From Burkholderiales bacterium (GTDB lineage Bacteria; Pseudomonadota; Gammaproteobacteria; Burkholderiales; SG8-41), in NCBI GenBank assembly GCA_019635015.1, contig JAHCAG010000022.1, positions 1 to 43,546 of the forward strand: DNA of 43,546 nucleotides, written 5' to 3'. Shown in pieces: positions 7,397-15,773 of this stretch (positions are counted from its first letter, which is position 1; every line of letters begins with the position of its first letter). The notes below the pieces were generated by a model. The model was not told the origin of the DNA. It made no database searches and saw nothing but the letters and a program-made list of their open reading frames with translations. The position numbers and the translations under genes were made by a program.

Positions 7397-8632
7397 ATGG
7401 CAACAGACAAAGCGGTAACCGACCCCCGCGCCTTTGCGGGCATCAAGGTGCTGGATCTCACGCGGGTGCTGGCCGGGCCCTTCTGCGCCTACCAGCTGGC
7501 GCTGCTCGGCGCCGAAGTCATCAAGATCGAGCCGCCGGGCAGGGGTGAAACCGTGCGCTGGCGCAGCGAGGCTGATCCTTCCTTCGGTCAGCAGGGCCTG
7601 TCGCTGGGCTTCATGACGCAGTCCTCGAACAAGCGTTTCCTGTCGCTGGACCTGAACACTGCCGAAGGCCGCGACATTTTCCTCAAGCTCGCCGCCGAAT
7701 GCGATGTCGTGGTGCAGAATCTGCGCAGTGGTTCGGCCGAAAAACGCGGCATCGGTTACGAAGCGGTTAAGATGGTCAATCCGGAAGTGGTGTTCATGTC
7801 GATCACCGCCTACGGCAACAGCGGCCCCAAGAAAAGCCATCCCGCCTACGACAGCGTGATCCAGGCCTGGTCCGGTTTCATGAGTGTCACCGGCACGAAG
7901 GAGAGCGGCCCGCTGAAGGCCGGCCCGCCGATCATCGATTATTCGACCGGACTCGCCGCGGCCTACGCGGTGTCGGCGGCGCTCTATCAGAAGCAGCGCA
8001 CCGGCAAGGGCCAGTACATCGACCTGTCTATGCTCGACACCAACATCATCCTGATGGCCTCGGTCGTCACCGCCTACATGAACACCGGCGCCGCGCCGAA
8101 ACAGGGCGGCAACGACGCGGCCAGCCGTTCGCCGGCCTCGACCACCTTCAACACCGCCGACGGACTGATCGCCTTCGCCATCAACGAGGAGCACCAGCAC
8201 CAGGGCCTGCTGAAGGTGCTGGGGCTGACCGCGCTCAACGACGATCCGCGCTTTGCGACGGTGCCTGCGAGGCGCGAGAACATCCCGGCGCTGCGCGCGC
8301 TGATGCAGGAAAAGCTGATGGCAAAAACCGCCGCCGAGTGGGAGCCGCTGTTCAACGACGCTGGCGCGCCCGCAGGCCGCGTGCGCACCATCCCCGAGTG
8401 CATGGCGGAAGCGCAGACGGCATCGCGCGGGCTGTTCCACAGTTTTCCGCCGTCGGAGACGGGTTTTGCCAAAGACCTCAAGGTGCCGCTGTCCCCCTTC
8501 ACCTTTGCGCACGACGGCCCGCGCGCCGACACGCCCCCGCGCAGGGTCGGCGCCGACAACGACGCCATTCTCGGTGAACTCGGCTACGACGCCGCGGCCA
8601 TCGCCGCGCTGCGCAGCCGCAAGGTGATCTGA
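7397..8632 (+). CDS. CaiB/BaiF family (family III) CoA-transferase
   Basis: A 411-residue cytoplasmic enzyme. The N-terminus FAGIKVLDLTRVLAGPFCAYQLALLGAEVIKIEPPGRGETVR is the family III hallmark. The middle has SLDLNTAEGRDIFLKLAAECDVVVQNLRSG, in which the catalytic Asp lies in the conserved block near residue 170 (IQAWSGFMSVTG region). The C-terminal third contains the helix segment ENIPALRALMQEKLMAKTAAEW and the RxRTIPE-like stretch. Length is normal (about 400). It moves CoA between carboxylic acids by a ternary-complex mechanism; the acid cannot be named. An ATG start is preceded by GGAGA. It lies 13 bp upstream of the SbtA-like gene and so may be co-transcribed with it. Confidence 0.92.
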   Translation: MATDKAVTDPRAFAGIKVLDLTRVLAGPFCAYQLALLGAEVIKIEPPGRGETVRWRSEADPSFGQQGLSLGFMTQSSNKRFLSLDLNTAEGRDIFLKLAAECDVVVQNLRSGSAEKRGIGYEAVKMVNPEVVFMSITAYGNSGPKKSHPAYDSVIQAWSGFMSVTGTKESGPLKAGPPIIDYSTGLAAAYAVSAALYQKQRTGKGQYIDLSMLDTNIILMASVVTAYMNTGAAPKQGGNDAASRSPASTTFNTADGLIAFAINEEHQHQGLLKVLGLTALNDDPRFATVPARRENIPALRALMQEKLMAKTAAEWEPLFNDAGAPAGRVRTIPECMAEAQTASRGLFHSFPPSETGFAKDLKVPLSPFTFAHDGPRADTPPRRVGADNDAILGELGYDAAAIAALRSRKVI

Positions 8633-8645
8633 GGCGGCAGCGTCC

Positions 8646-9566
8646 GTGGATCCGCTGATCCTGCTGTTCGCGCTGGGCGTTGCGGCGCGCATCGCGCGCT
8701 CGGATCTGCGTTTTCCCGAGCCGGTCTACGAGGCGCTGTCGATCTACCTGCTGCTGGCGATCGGGCTCAAGGGCGGCGTCGAACTGTCGCGGGAGCCGCT
8801 GGCCGGCGTGGCGCTGCCGGCCGCGGCCAGCGTGCTGCTCGGATTTGCGCTGCCTTTCATCCTGTTTCCGCTGCTGCGGCGCCTCGCGCGGCTGTCGCGC
8901 GCCGATGCCGCGAGTGTTGCAGCCCACTACGGTTCGGTGTCGGTGGTGACTTTTGCCATCGCCGGCGCCTACCTCGAGCGCCGCGGCATTGCGGCCGAGA
9001 GTTTCATGCCGGTGCTGCTGGCGCTGATGGAAGCGCCGGGCATCATCGCCGGCGTCCTGCTCGCCCGCGCCGGCGGCCTCGGCGGCGCGCCGGTGCTGCG
9101 CGAGGTCGCGGTCAACAAGGGCATCGTGCTGCTGGCCGGCGGCATTGCCATCGGCTGGATCGCCGGCCCCGAAGGTTATGCGCCGCTGAAGCCGCTGTTC
9201 GGCGACCTCTTCCGCGGCGTGCTCGCGCTGTACCTGCTCGAACTCGGACTGGTGGTCGGAGGGCGTGTTCCGGACCTCAGGCGGGCCGGTTTGCCGCTGG
9301 TCGCCTTCGGCATCGCGGTGCCGGCCGTCTGCGGTATCGCCGGGCTGCACATCGGTGCCGCGGTGCTCGGACTGTCGCCGGGCGGCAGCGTGCTGTTCGG
9401 GATACTGCTGGCCAGCGCGTCCTACATTGCCGCACCGGCGGCCATGCGCATGGCAGTGCCCGAGGCCAATCCGGCGCTGGGCATTTCCGCCGCGCTGGCG
9501 GTGACCTTTCCCTTCAATGTGTTCGTCAACATCCCGCTGCTTGCCAGTTTTGGAGTGCCGTCATGA
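8646..9566 (+). CDS. SbtA-type sodium-dependent bicarbonate transport family permease
   Basis: A 306-residue polytopic inner-membrane protein with about ten hydrophobic segments, starting at GTG. Recognisable family blocks are YEALSIYLLLAIGLKGGVELS, AAHYGSVSVVTFAIA and LMEAPGIIAGVLLA in the first half, with an inverted-repeat second half (LFRGVLALYLLELGLVVGGRVPDL and ILLASASYIAAPAAMRMAVPEANPAL). In cyanobacteria SbtA is a high-affinity Na+/HCO3- symporter. The next gene overlaps its stop and encodes a small PII-like protein, matching the cyanobacterial sbtA-sbtB arrangement. Bicarbonate is the inferred substrate; in heterotrophs this family is little characterised. Confidence 0.88.
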   Translation: MDPLILLFALGVAARIARSDLRFPEPVYEALSIYLLLAIGLKGGVELSREPLAGVALPAAASVLLGFALPFILFPLLRRLARLSRADAASVAAHYGSVSVVTFAIAGAYLERRGIAAESFMPVLLALMEAPGIIAGVLLARAGGLGGAPVLREVAVNKGIVLLAGGIAIGWIAGPEGYAPLKPLFGDLFRGVLALYLLELGLVVGGRVPDLRRAGLPLVAFGIAVPAVCGIAGLHIGAAVLGLSPGGSVLFGILLASASYIAAPAAMRMAVPEANPALGISAALAVTFPFNVFVNIPLLASFGVPS

Positions 9567-9883
9567 GCATGGAAACACACCGCCGCTGCCAGCTCACCAT
9601 CATTGCCGAGTATGTGCTCGAGTCGAGGCTCGTGGCCCTGGTCGAACGCCTTGGCGCCCACGGCTACACCGTGCACGAGGTGCGCGGCGGCAGCTTCTCG
9701 GCCGAAGGCGAGCGGCGGCGCGAGGGCGCCGGCGAGACGGATCGCACGATCGAGATGAAGGTGATCTGCGGGCGCGCGACCGCGGAGATCATTGCGCGGG
9801 AAGTGCTGGGCGAATTCGGCCCGCATTTCTCGGTGCGCCTGCTGCTGTCCGAAGTCGAGGTGCTGCGCCCGGCGAAGTACTGA
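9563..9883 (+). CDS. PII-like signal protein, SbtB type
   Basis: 106 residues, start overlapping the permease stop (ATGA). It has the PII-like ferredoxin-fold pattern: a first beta-alpha unit CQLTIIAEYVLESRLVALVERLGAHGYTVHEVRGG, a T-loop-like charged stretch SFSAEGERRREGAGETDR, and a second unit TIEMKVICGRATAEIIAREVL. It lacks the C-terminal CGPxGC redox extension seen in many cyanobacterial SbtB proteins. In cyanobacteria SbtB binds cAMP or adenylates and gates SbtA. By gene coupling this protein should regulate the adjacent permease; the effector here is unknown. Confidence 0.82.
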   Translation: MSMETHRRCQLTIIAEYVLESRLVALVERLGAHGYTVHEVRGGSFSAEGERRREGAGETDRTIEMKVICGRATAEIIAREVLGEFGPHFSVRLLLSEVEVLRPAKY

Positions 9884-9884
9884 A

Positions 9885-10811
9885 TCAGGCCGCCGGTGCC
9901 GGCAGCGTGCGCTGCCGCGGCACGCGCTTGATCTGCCAGCCGGCAACGGCCTGCGGCCAGAAAGCCGCGGTGTCTTCCGGCGCGCAGTCCTGGATCACGG
10001 GCTGTCCGAGAAATTCCAGCACGGTATTGAGCAGAGGCACCGGCGCCGTCGTATCAATCGCGCGCGCCAGCGTCTGCTTGGAGAGTTTTTCGCCGACGAC
10101 ATTGACCGCCACCGGCAGGTGGGCATAACGCGGGGTTGCATGGCCCAGCTGCTGCTGTAGCCAGATCTGCCGCGGCGTCGAATCGAGCAGGTCGGCGCCG
10201 CGCACGACGTCAGTGATGCCCTGCGCGGCGTCGTCGGCGACCACCGCCAGCTGGTAGGCGTACTGTCCGTCGGCGCGTTTCAGCACAAAATCGCCGATCT
10301 GGCGCTCGATGTCGTGGACGATACGGCCCTGGATGCGGTCGCTGAATTCGACGCGTGCGCCCTGGGTGCGCAGGCGTTCGGCGCGCGCTGCGCGGCCCGC
10401 GAGCAGGCCCTTGCGGCAGGTGCCGGGATAAACCGGGCCGTCGATGCCGCCGACCGCAGAGTCGGCGATTTCGCGGCGGCTGCAGGAGCAGGGGTACACC
10501 AGGTCGCGTTTTTTCAGGATCTCGAGCGCGGCGCGGTAGATGTCGTCACGCGTGCTCTGGTACAGCACCGCTTCGTCCCAGTGCAAGCCCAGTGTTTCCA
10601 GTGCGCGCAGTATCGCGTCGGCTGCACCGGGCACCGTGCGCTGCCGGTCGAGATCGTCCATGCGCAGCAGCCAGATGCCTCCGTTCGAACGGGCGTCGAG
10701 GTAGCTGCCGACAGCGGCCACCAGTGAACCGAAATGCAGCGGTCCGCTGGGCGAGGGCGCGAAACGGCCGCGGCTGGTGACTGCGGCGGCGGATGCGGGT
10801 GAAGATGCCAT
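9885..10811 (-). CDS. gluQ: Glutamyl-Q tRNA(Asp) synthetase
   Basis: 308 residues from the ATG at 10811. The same frame stays open far upstream, but homology begins at GRFAPSPSGPLHFGSLVAAVGSYLDAR, which is the GluRS-type N-terminus; HFGS is the HIGH motif. The zinc-binding set CSCSRREI...VYPGTCRKG (two Cys, Tyr, Cys) is typical of GluQ. GEKLSKQ is the KMSKS-like loop. There is no anticodon-binding domain, which distinguishes it from GltX. The enzyme activates glutamate and attaches it to queuosine-34 of tRNA-Asp. It is convergent with the PII-like gene (2-bp gap) and divergent from the isomerase gene. Confidence 0.95.
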   Translation of the reverse strand: MASSPASAAAVTSRGRFAPSPSGPLHFGSLVAAVGSYLDARSNGGIWLLRMDDLDRQRTVPGAADAILRALETLGLHWDEAVLYQSTRDDIYRAALEILKKRDLVYPCSCSRREIADSAVGGIDGPVYPGTCRKGLLAGRAARAERLRTQGARVEFSDRIQGRIVHDIERQIGDFVLKRADGQYAYQLAVVADDAAQGITDVVRGADLLDSTPRQIWLQQQLGHATPRYAHLPVAVNVVGEKLSKQTLARAIDTTAPVPLLNTVLEFLGQPVIQDCAPEDTAAFWPQAVAGWQIKRVPRQRTLPAPAA

Positions 10812-10847
10812 ACTAGAATGGCAGTTTACCCCTGTTTGCCGGATCCG

Positions 10848-11693
10848 ATGCCCGAGCCGAAATCTGAAGCCGAAGTTGCGCGTTTTGCGCAGCGCCTTGC
10901 GCTGCACACCTGGACCCTGGAGTCGACGCCTTTTCCCGCAGTGCTGCGGGTCGCGCGCGAGGCCGGCTGGAACGCCGTCGAGATCCGCCGCAGCGATGTG
11001 CTGCTGGCGTACAAGGCCGGGCATACCCGCGATGCAGTCATCGCGATGATCCGCGAGGCGGGCATTCCGGTCGCCGTGACCGGCACCGAGTACGGCCTGC
11101 TGTTCGCCGAAGGGGCTGAACGCGAACGCCTGCTCGCCGTGCTCGACGAAACCTGTGTCATCGCGAAAGCGGTCGGCTGCGGCATGATCATGACCGCCAC
11201 CGGGCAGGCGGCCGGCAGCCTCGGCACTGCGGTGGCCAATATGCGCGCGGCCGCTGACGTCGTCGCCGGCCACGGCCTGCGCATTGCTTATGAGTACAGC
11301 TCGGCGCACCAGAGCATGAACACGCTGGCCATCGCGCAGGAGCTGCACGCGCGGGTCGCGCATCCGGCTTTCGGCCTGCTGCTCGACACTTACCATCTCG
11401 AACGCAGCGGGTCCGGCGGCCGTGGTTTTGCCGCTGTGCCTGCAGAACACATCTTCGCCGTCCAGTACAGCGATGTGCCGGCGACCGCGCCACCGGGCAT
11501 GCTGCGGCCGACGGATCGTCTGACACCGGGTAAAGGTTGCGTGCGCTGGGCGGAAGTGTTTGCGCTGCTCGCCGAAAAAAGTTATCAGGGACATCTCAGT
11601 TACGAGGCGCCGAATCCGGAGCTGTGGGCGCGGCCCGCAGAGGAAGCGGCGCGAGAGGGCGTCGAGGCGACCCGCGCGCTGTTGCGTGCCTGA
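10848..11693 (+). CDS. Sugar phosphate isomerase/epimerase family TIM-barrel protein
   Basis: The preferred start is the ATG at 10848 (MPEPKSEAEVARF), giving 281 residues. An in-frame ATG at 10818 would add ten residues and overlap the divergent gluQ promoter. The pattern is that of xylose-isomerase-like TIM barrels: LHTWTLESTPFPAVLRVAREAGWNAVEIRR, IREAGIPVAVTGTEYGLLF, IAYEYSS (metal-ligand Glu region), FGLLLDTYHLERSG (Asp and His metal-ligand region) and YQGHLSYEAPNPE (final Glu). A divalent-metal isomerase, epimerase or dehydratase of a sugar or inositol is likely. Substrate unknown. The glutathione-dependent dehydrogenase starts 34 bp downstream. Confidence 0.82.
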   Translation: MPEPKSEAEVARFAQRLALHTWTLESTPFPAVLRVAREAGWNAVEIRRSDVLLAYKAGHTRDAVIAMIREAGIPVAVTGTEYGLLFAEGAERERLLAVLDETCVIAKAVGCGMIMTATGQAAGSLGTAVANMRAAADVVAGHGLRIAYEYSSAHQSMNTLAIAQELHARVAHPAFGLLLDTYHLERSGSGGRGFAAVPAEHIFAVQYSDVPATAPPGMLRPTDRLTPGKGCVRWAEVFALLAEKSYQGHLSYEAPNPELWARPAEEAAREGVEATRALLRA

Positions 11694-11727
11694 ACCGTAA
11701 TCCGCACTTTTCACAGGAGAGCATTGA

Positions 11728-12837
11728 ATGAAAACCAGAGCCGCCGTCGCGCACAAGGCCGGGGCGCCGCTGACCATCGAAACCGTCGACCTCGACGGCC
11801 CGCGCGCGGGCGAGGTGCTGGTGGAGATAAGGGCCACCGGCATCTGCCATACCGACGAGTTCACGCGTTCCGGCGCCGATCCCGAGGGCATCTTCCCGGC
11901 GATCCTCGGTCACGAAGGCGCAGGCGTGGTGGTCGACACCGGTCCCGGCGTCACCAGCCTGAAAAAGGGTGACCACGTGATCCCGCTCTACACGCCGGAA
12001 TGCCGCCAGTGCGAGTACTGCCTCAGCGGCAAGACCAATCTCTGCCAGGCGATCCGCGTGACCCAGGGCCAGGGCGTGATGCCCGACGGCAGCAGCCGCT
12101 TCTCGATCGGCGGCGAAAAGGTCTTCCATTACATGGGCACCTCGACCTTCGCCAACCACACCGTGGTGCCGGAAATCGCGCTCGCCAAAATCCGCGAGGA
12201 CGCGCCCTTCGACAAGGTCTGCTACATCGGCTGCGGCGTCACCACCGGCATCGGCGCGGTGATCAACACCGCGAAAGTCGAGCCCGGCGCGAACGTCGTC
12301 GTGTTCGGCCTCGGCGGCATCGGCTTGAACGTCATCCAGGGCGCGCGCATGGCCGGCGCCAACATGATCGTCGGCGTCGATCTCAATCCGTCAAGGAAAC
12401 CACTGGCGGAAAAGTTCGGCATGACCCATTTCGTCAACCCGAAGGAAGTCGAGGGCGACCTCGTGCCGTACCTGGTGAACCTGACGAAAGGCGGCGCCGA
12501 CTACAGTTTTGAATGCATCGGCAACGTCGACGTCATGCGCCAGGCGCTGGAGTGCTGCCACAAGGGCTGGGGCGTGTCGGTGATCATCGGCGTTGCCGGC
12601 GCGGGGCAGGAGATCAAAACCCGGCCGTTCCAGCTGGTCACGGGGCGCGTGTGGAAAGGCACGGCCTTCGGCGGCGCCAAGGGCCGCCGCGACGTACCGA
12701 AGATTGTCGACTGGTACATGGACGGCAGGATCAACATCGACGACCTGATCACGCACAAGCTGAAGCTGGACGAGATCAACAAGGGCTTCGACCTGATGCA
12801 CGAGGGCAAGTCGATACGGAGTGTGGTCGAGTTCTGA
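11728..12837 (+). CDS. S-(hydroxymethyl)glutathione dehydrogenase / class III alcohol dehydrogenase
   Basis: 369 residues, a zinc-dependent MDR enzyme. The catalytic zinc site is seen in GICHTDEF and GHEGAGVV. The structural zinc cluster is [15 protein letters not shown], complete with four Cys. The NAD-binding loop is [20 protein letters not shown]. Long conserved class III blocks are present, for example [20 protein letters not shown] and TAFGGAKGR. The enzyme oxidises S-hydroxymethylglutathione (formaldehyde detoxification) and also reduces S-nitrosoglutathione. An AGGAGA ribosome site precedes the ATG. No esterase (frmB-type) neighbour is present. The stop is followed within about 13 bp by a copy of the AT-rich repeat. 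Confidence 0.94.
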   Translation: MKTRAAVAHKAGAPLTIETVDLDGPRAGEVLVEIRATGICHTDEFTRSGADPEGIFPAILGHEGAGVVVDTGPGVTSLKKGDHVIPLYTPECRQCEYCLSGKTNLCQAIRVTQGQGVMPDGSSRFSIGGEKVFHYMGTSTFANHTVVPEIALAKIREDAPFDKVCYIGCGVTTGIGAVINTAKVEPGANVVVFGLGGIGLNVIQGARMAGANMIVGVDLNPSRKPLAEKFGMTHFVNPKEVEGDLVPYLVNLTKGGADYSFECIGNVDVMRQALECCHKGWGVSVIIGVAGAGQEIKTRPFQLVTGRVWKGTAFGGAKGRRDVPKIVDWYMDGRINIDDLITHKLKLDEINKGFDLMHEGKSIRSVVEF

Positions 12838-12850
12838 GTGTATTATTCAT

Positions 12851-12879
12851 AAATATTTGATTTTATTGATATTTTTATG
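12851..12879 (+). repeat. Dispersed AT-rich intergenic motif, copy 1
   Basis: The run aaatatttgattttattgat followed by atttttatg lies just after the formaldehyde dehydrogenase stop, in an otherwise GC-rich region. Near-identical stretches occur at 14934, 21654 (opposite strand) and 33632. Function unknown. Confidence 0.7.
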
Positions 12880-12900
12880 TTTTCGGCGGCGCGGCCCGAC

Positions 12901-12920
12901 TGTTATACAATGTCATACGA
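12901..12920 (+). promoter_or_regulatory. Tandem 10-bp repeat upstream of the RelB/RelE-like module, likely operator
   Basis: tgttatacaa and tgtcatacga are two adjacent 10-mers that match at 7 of 10 positions. They end 27 bp before the antitoxin ATG and overlap the best -10-like sequence (tataca). Ribbon-helix-helix antitoxins usually bind tandem short repeats over their own promoter, so this is the probable autoregulatory site (inference). An AAGGAGG ribosome site follows at 12937-12943. Confidence 0.5.
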
Positions 12921-12947
12921 TTTGGGTGAAACACAAGGAGGTTTGCC

Positions 12948-13160
12948 ATGCTGGCTGTGAGACTGGAGAAACAGCTGGAAGCCGCGATCACGCGCATTGC
13001 CGAGGCCACCGGCAGCACCAAGAGCAGTGTGGTGCGGGAAGCCGTGGTGCGTTATCTGGAAGACCGGGAAGACATCCTGCTTGCCGAACAGGCGCGCAAG
13101 GCGGGCGGCCGCGCGAAATCCATCGCCGAGGTCAGGAAGTCGCTTGGCCTGGACGGTTGA
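12948..13160 (+). CDS. Ribbon-helix-helix antitoxin of a type II toxin-antitoxin module (RelB-like)
   Basis: 70 residues. The N-terminus MLAVRLEKQLEAAITRIAEATGSTKSSVVREAVVRYLEDRED is the beta-strand plus two-helix RHH (CopG/MetJ-type) DNA-binding fold; the strand LAVRLEKQ would contact DNA. The C-terminus (ARKAGGRAKSIAEVRKSLGL) is the flexible toxin-binding tail. The ribosome site AAGGAGG is very strong, as is common for the antitoxin gene that comes first. The 3' end overlaps the toxin gene. It sits between the formaldehyde dehydrogenase and selO with an AT-rich repeat copy on its left. Confidence 0.88.
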   Translation: MLAVRLEKQLEAAITRIAEATGSTKSSVVREAVVRYLEDREDILLAEQARKAGGRAKSIAEVRKSLGLDG

Positions 13161-13416
13161 GATTTCGGGGTTTGCGCAAAAGCAGCTCGCGAAGCTTGAT
13201 CGTCCTGCGGCAGCGCGCATCCTCGACTGGCTGGAATCGAGACTGGAGGGGCAGGGCAATCCCCGGCATTTTGGCGAGGCGTTGCGCGGGGAACTGGCCG
13301 GTCTGTGGCGCTACCGCATCGGTGATTTTCGCGTCATCTGCGAGATACAGGATCAGCGGCTGGTCGTTTATGCGTTGTCGATCGGTCATCGGCGGGAAAT
13401 TTATCGCAAGCGGTGA
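13144..13416 (+). CDS. RelE/ParE superfamily toxin
   Basis: 90 residues from a TTG start that overlaps the antitoxin end by 17 bp, with AGGAAG a few bases before it. The sequence reads MAWTVEISGFAQKQLAKLD...ARILDWLESRL, then LRGELAGLWRYRIGDFRVICEI, then LVVYALSIGHRREIYRKR. The pattern WRYRIGDFRVIxEI and the C-terminal IGHRREIY are the RelE core, whose basic residues cleave ribosome-bound mRNA. The basic Arg/Lys C-terminus is retained, so it looks active. The overlapping arrangement couples its translation to the antitoxin. Confidence 0.88.
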   Translation: MAWTVEISGFAQKQLAKLDRPAAARILDWLESRLEGQGNPRHFGEALRGELAGLWRYRIGDFRVICEIQDQRLVVYALSIGHRREIYRKR

Positions 13417-13437
13417 TTTCGTGCAGGCCATACTTCA

Positions 13438-14931
13438 ATGAATTTCAGTTTCGACAACAGCTACGCCCGCGAGCTCGAAGGCCTCTACGTGCCGTGGAAA
13501 GCCGCCGAGGTGCCTCAGCCGAAGCTGATCCGGCTCAATCATGCGCTGGCAGAAGAAATGGGACTCGACGCAACTGCGCTGGATTCTCCCGAAGGCGCGC
13601 AACTCTTCTCCGGCAACAAGCTGCCTGATGGCACGGCGACCATCGCGCTGGCCTACGCCGGCCACCAGTTCGGCGGTTTTTCGCCGCAGCTCGGCGACGG
13701 CCGCGCGCTGCTGCTGGGCGAGGTGATCGACAGGCAGGGCAAACGCCGCGACATCGCCTTCAAGGGCTCCGGCCGCACGCCCTTCTCGCGCGGCGGCGAC
13801 GGCAAGGCTGCCCTGGGTCCCGTGCTGCGCGAGTACCTGATCGGCGAGGCGATGCATGCGCTGGGCATTCCGACCACGCGCGCGCTGGCGGCAGTGACCA
13901 CCGGCGAATTCGTGCGCCGTGAACGCAACCTGCCGGGCGCGGTGCTGACGCGGGTGGCTGCAAGCCATATCCGCGTCGGCAGTTTCCAGTTCGTTGCTGC
14001 GCGCGGCGACGAGCCGCTGCTGAAAAAACTCGCCGATTACGTGATCGACCGTCATTACCCGGAAATCAAGGCCGCGGAGAAACCGTACTTCGGACTGCTG
14101 CGTGCGCTCAGTGAGCGGCAGGCGGCGCTGATCGCGCGCTGGATGAACGTGGGCTTCATCCACGGCGTGATGAACACCGACAACATGACGCTGTCGGGTG
14201 AAACCATCGACTACGGCCCCTGTGCCTTCATGGATCGTTACGATCCGAAGACCGTGTTCAGCTCCATCGACGAGTACGGGCGTTATGCCTACATGAACCA
14301 GCCGCCGATTGCCAACTGGAACCTCGCGCGGTTTGCAGAGGCTTTGCTGCCGCTGCTGACCGCGGAGGCCGGTGGTGATCAGGATCGGGCGGTTGAAGAG
14401 GCGATGGTGATCCTTGGCGATTTCCAGTCCTGTTACGAAGGGCACTGGCTCGCCGGCATGCGAGCGAAGCTCGGGCTTGCGCGTGAAGAAGACGGCGATT
14501 TCGCACTGGCGCAGGATTTTCTCGCCGGCATGGAGGGGCAGGGCGTCGATTTCACCCAGGCTTTCCGCCGGCTGGCGGATGCCGCCGAAGCCGCTGATGC
14601 TTCACGCGAAGGCTGGTTGCGGCAGCTTTATGCCGACGACAAAAAACTCGACGCCTGGCTGCCGCGCTGGCGCGCGCGCATCAATGCGGAAGCGGCCGAT
14701 CCTGCGCAGCGCGCGCAGGCGATGCTTGCGGTGAATCCGGTCTACATTCCGCGCAACCACAAGGTCGAGGAGGCGCTCGATGCCGCGGTCGAACTCGGCA
14801 ACTACGCACCCTTTGAACAGTTGCTCGCGGTGTTGCAGCAGCCTTTCAGCGAAAAGCCGGAGTGGGCGGCCTATGCCGAACCGGCTGCCGCGGAAACATC
14901 CGCCGGTTACCGCACCTTCTGTGGGACATAG
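13438..14931 (+). CDS. selO: SelO/YdiU family protein adenylyltransferase (AMPylator)
   Basis: 497 residues, a pseudokinase-fold enzyme. Family blocks are present in order: LAYAGHQFGGFSPQLGDGRALLLGE (glycine-rich loop), DIAFKGSGRTPFSRGGDGKAALGPVLREYLIGEAMHALGIPTTRALA, and GFIHGVMNTDNMTLSGETIDYGPCAFMD, which holds the catalytic Asp/Asn and the DYGP metal site. In this family ATP binds in flipped orientation and AMP is transferred to Ser/Thr/Tyr of redox and metabolic proteins. The C-terminus ends ...TFCGT followed by TAG, so this is the Cys form; there is no TGA and no Sec here despite the family name. The start is 21 bp after the RelE-like toxin. Confidence 0.95.
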   Translation: MNFSFDNSYARELEGLYVPWKAAEVPQPKLIRLNHALAEEMGLDATALDSPEGAQLFSGNKLPDGTATIALAYAGHQFGGFSPQLGDGRALLLGEVIDRQGKRRDIAFKGSGRTPFSRGGDGKAALGPVLREYLIGEAMHALGIPTTRALAAVTTGEFVRRERNLPGAVLTRVAASHIRVGSFQFVAARGDEPLLKKLADYVIDRHYPEIKAAEKPYFGLLRALSERQAALIARWMNVGFIHGVMNTDNMTLSGETIDYGPCAFMDRYDPKTVFSSIDEYGRYAYMNQPPIANWNLARFAEALLPLLTAEAGGDQDRAVEEAMVILGDFQSCYEGHWLAGMRAKLGLAREEDGDFALAQDFLAGMEGQGVDFTQAFRRLADAAEAADASREGWLRQLYADDKKLDAWLPRWRARINAEAADPAQRAQAMLAVNPVYIPRNHKVEEALDAAVELGNYAPFEQLLAVLQQPFSEKPEWAAYAEPAAAETSAGYRTFCGT

Positions 14932-14933
14932 TT

Positions 14934-14966
14934 ATAAGTATTTGATTTTATTTATATTTTTTTAAT
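14934..14966 (+). repeat. Dispersed AT-rich intergenic motif, copy 2
   Basis: ataagtatttgattttattt, then atatttttttaat, begins 3 bp after the selO stop and fills the gap to the convergent PlcP-like gene. It matches copies at 12851, 21654 (minus) and 33632. It could serve as a terminator-like or nucleoid-protein site; not established. Confidence 0.7.
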
Positions 14967-14972
14967 TCACAC

Positions 14973-15773
14973 TCAGGCCGCATCAGCGGCATGCAGCGGC
15001 ACCACCTTGCCCCGGTCATCATTGGCCGCGCGTACCTCCGGCTCCCAGCGCACCAGTTCCATGCGCCCGTCAGGATGTTCGACCACCGCGGTGCAGCTGT
15101 CGACCCAGTCGCCGCAGTTGATGTAGGTGACCCCGCCGATCTGTCGCAGCACCGGCGTGTGGATATGGCCGCAGATCACGCCGTCGAGCCCGCGCTGGGC
15201 GGCGGTGTGCGCCACTGCGCTTTCGAAATCGCTGATGTAGCTGACCGCCTGCAGCACGTTGCGCTTGGCGTAGTCCGCCAGCGACCAGTGTCCGCTGACA
15301 CCGAGTTTGCGCCGCAGCCAGGACAGCAGCCGGTTGACGTGGATCAGCACGGTGTAGGACATGTCGCCCAGCACCGAGATCCAGCGGTGCAGCCGGGTGA
15401 TCTGGTCGTATTCGTCGCCGTGGAGAACCAGGTATTTTTTGCCGTCGGCAGCGACATGCACATGTTCGCGCAGCAGGTGCACGTCGCCGAAGTTGGAGCC
15501 GGCGTGTTCGCGCAGCAGTTCATCGTGGTTGCCCGGGATCAGGCAGACCTTGGTGTGATGGCGCGCCATTTTCAGGATTTTCTGCACCACGGTGTTGTGC
15601 GTCGCCGGCCAGTGCACCGAGCGGTTCATTGCCCAGAAGTCGATGATGTCGCCGACCAGGAACAGCTGTTCGCATTCACATTCCCGCAGGAAGGCGAGCA
15701 GGTGTTCGGCCTGGCAGGCACGGGTGCCGAGGTGGATGTCGGAGAGGAACAGGCTGCGGACGCGGCGGGTCAT
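14973..15773 (-). CDS. plcP: PlcP-like metallophosphoesterase (phospholipase C for lipid remodelling; LpxH-like fold)
   Basis: 266 residues from the ATG at 15773, which overlaps the btaB-like stop (ATGA). Calcineurin-type metal motifs are complete: SLFLSDIHLGTR (D-x-H), LFLVGDIIDFW (GDxxD), LIPGNHDELL (GNHD), VLHGDEYD and VICGHIHTPV (GHxH). Such proteins are often labelled UDP-2,3-diacylglucosamine diphosphatase. In Sinorhizobium and marine alphaproteobacteria a homologue, PlcP, cleaves phosphatidylcholine or phosphatidylethanolamine to diacylglycerol under phosphate limitation. Position directly behind btaA and btaB, which consume diacylglycerol, favours the PlcP assignment here over LpxH. 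Substrate preference is inferred from context. Confidence 0.8.
   Translation of the reverse strand: MTRRVRSLFLSDIHLGTRACQAEHLLAFLRECECEQLFLVGDIIDFWAMNRSVHWPATHNTVVQKILKMARHHTKVCLIPGNHDELLREHAGSNFGDVHLLREHVHVAADGKKYLVLHGDEYDQITRLHRWISVLGDMSYTVLIHVNRLLSWLRRKLGVSGHWSLADYAKRNVLQAVSYISDFESAVAHTAAQRGLDGVICGHIHTPVLRQIGGVTYINCGDWVDSCTAVVEHPDGRMELVRWEPEVRAANDDRGKVVPLHAADAA

Noticed and set aside
10812..11891. N-terminal extension of gluQ to a 668-residue protein
   Set aside because: The extra part is antisense to the TIM-barrel isomerase and the start of the formaldehyde dehydrogenase gene; GluQ homology begins right after the ATG at 10811.
13438..14931. SelO as a third selenoprotein
   Set aside because: The C-terminus ends Cys-Gly-Thr then TAG; there is no in-frame TGA, so this is the ordinary Cys form found in bacteria.
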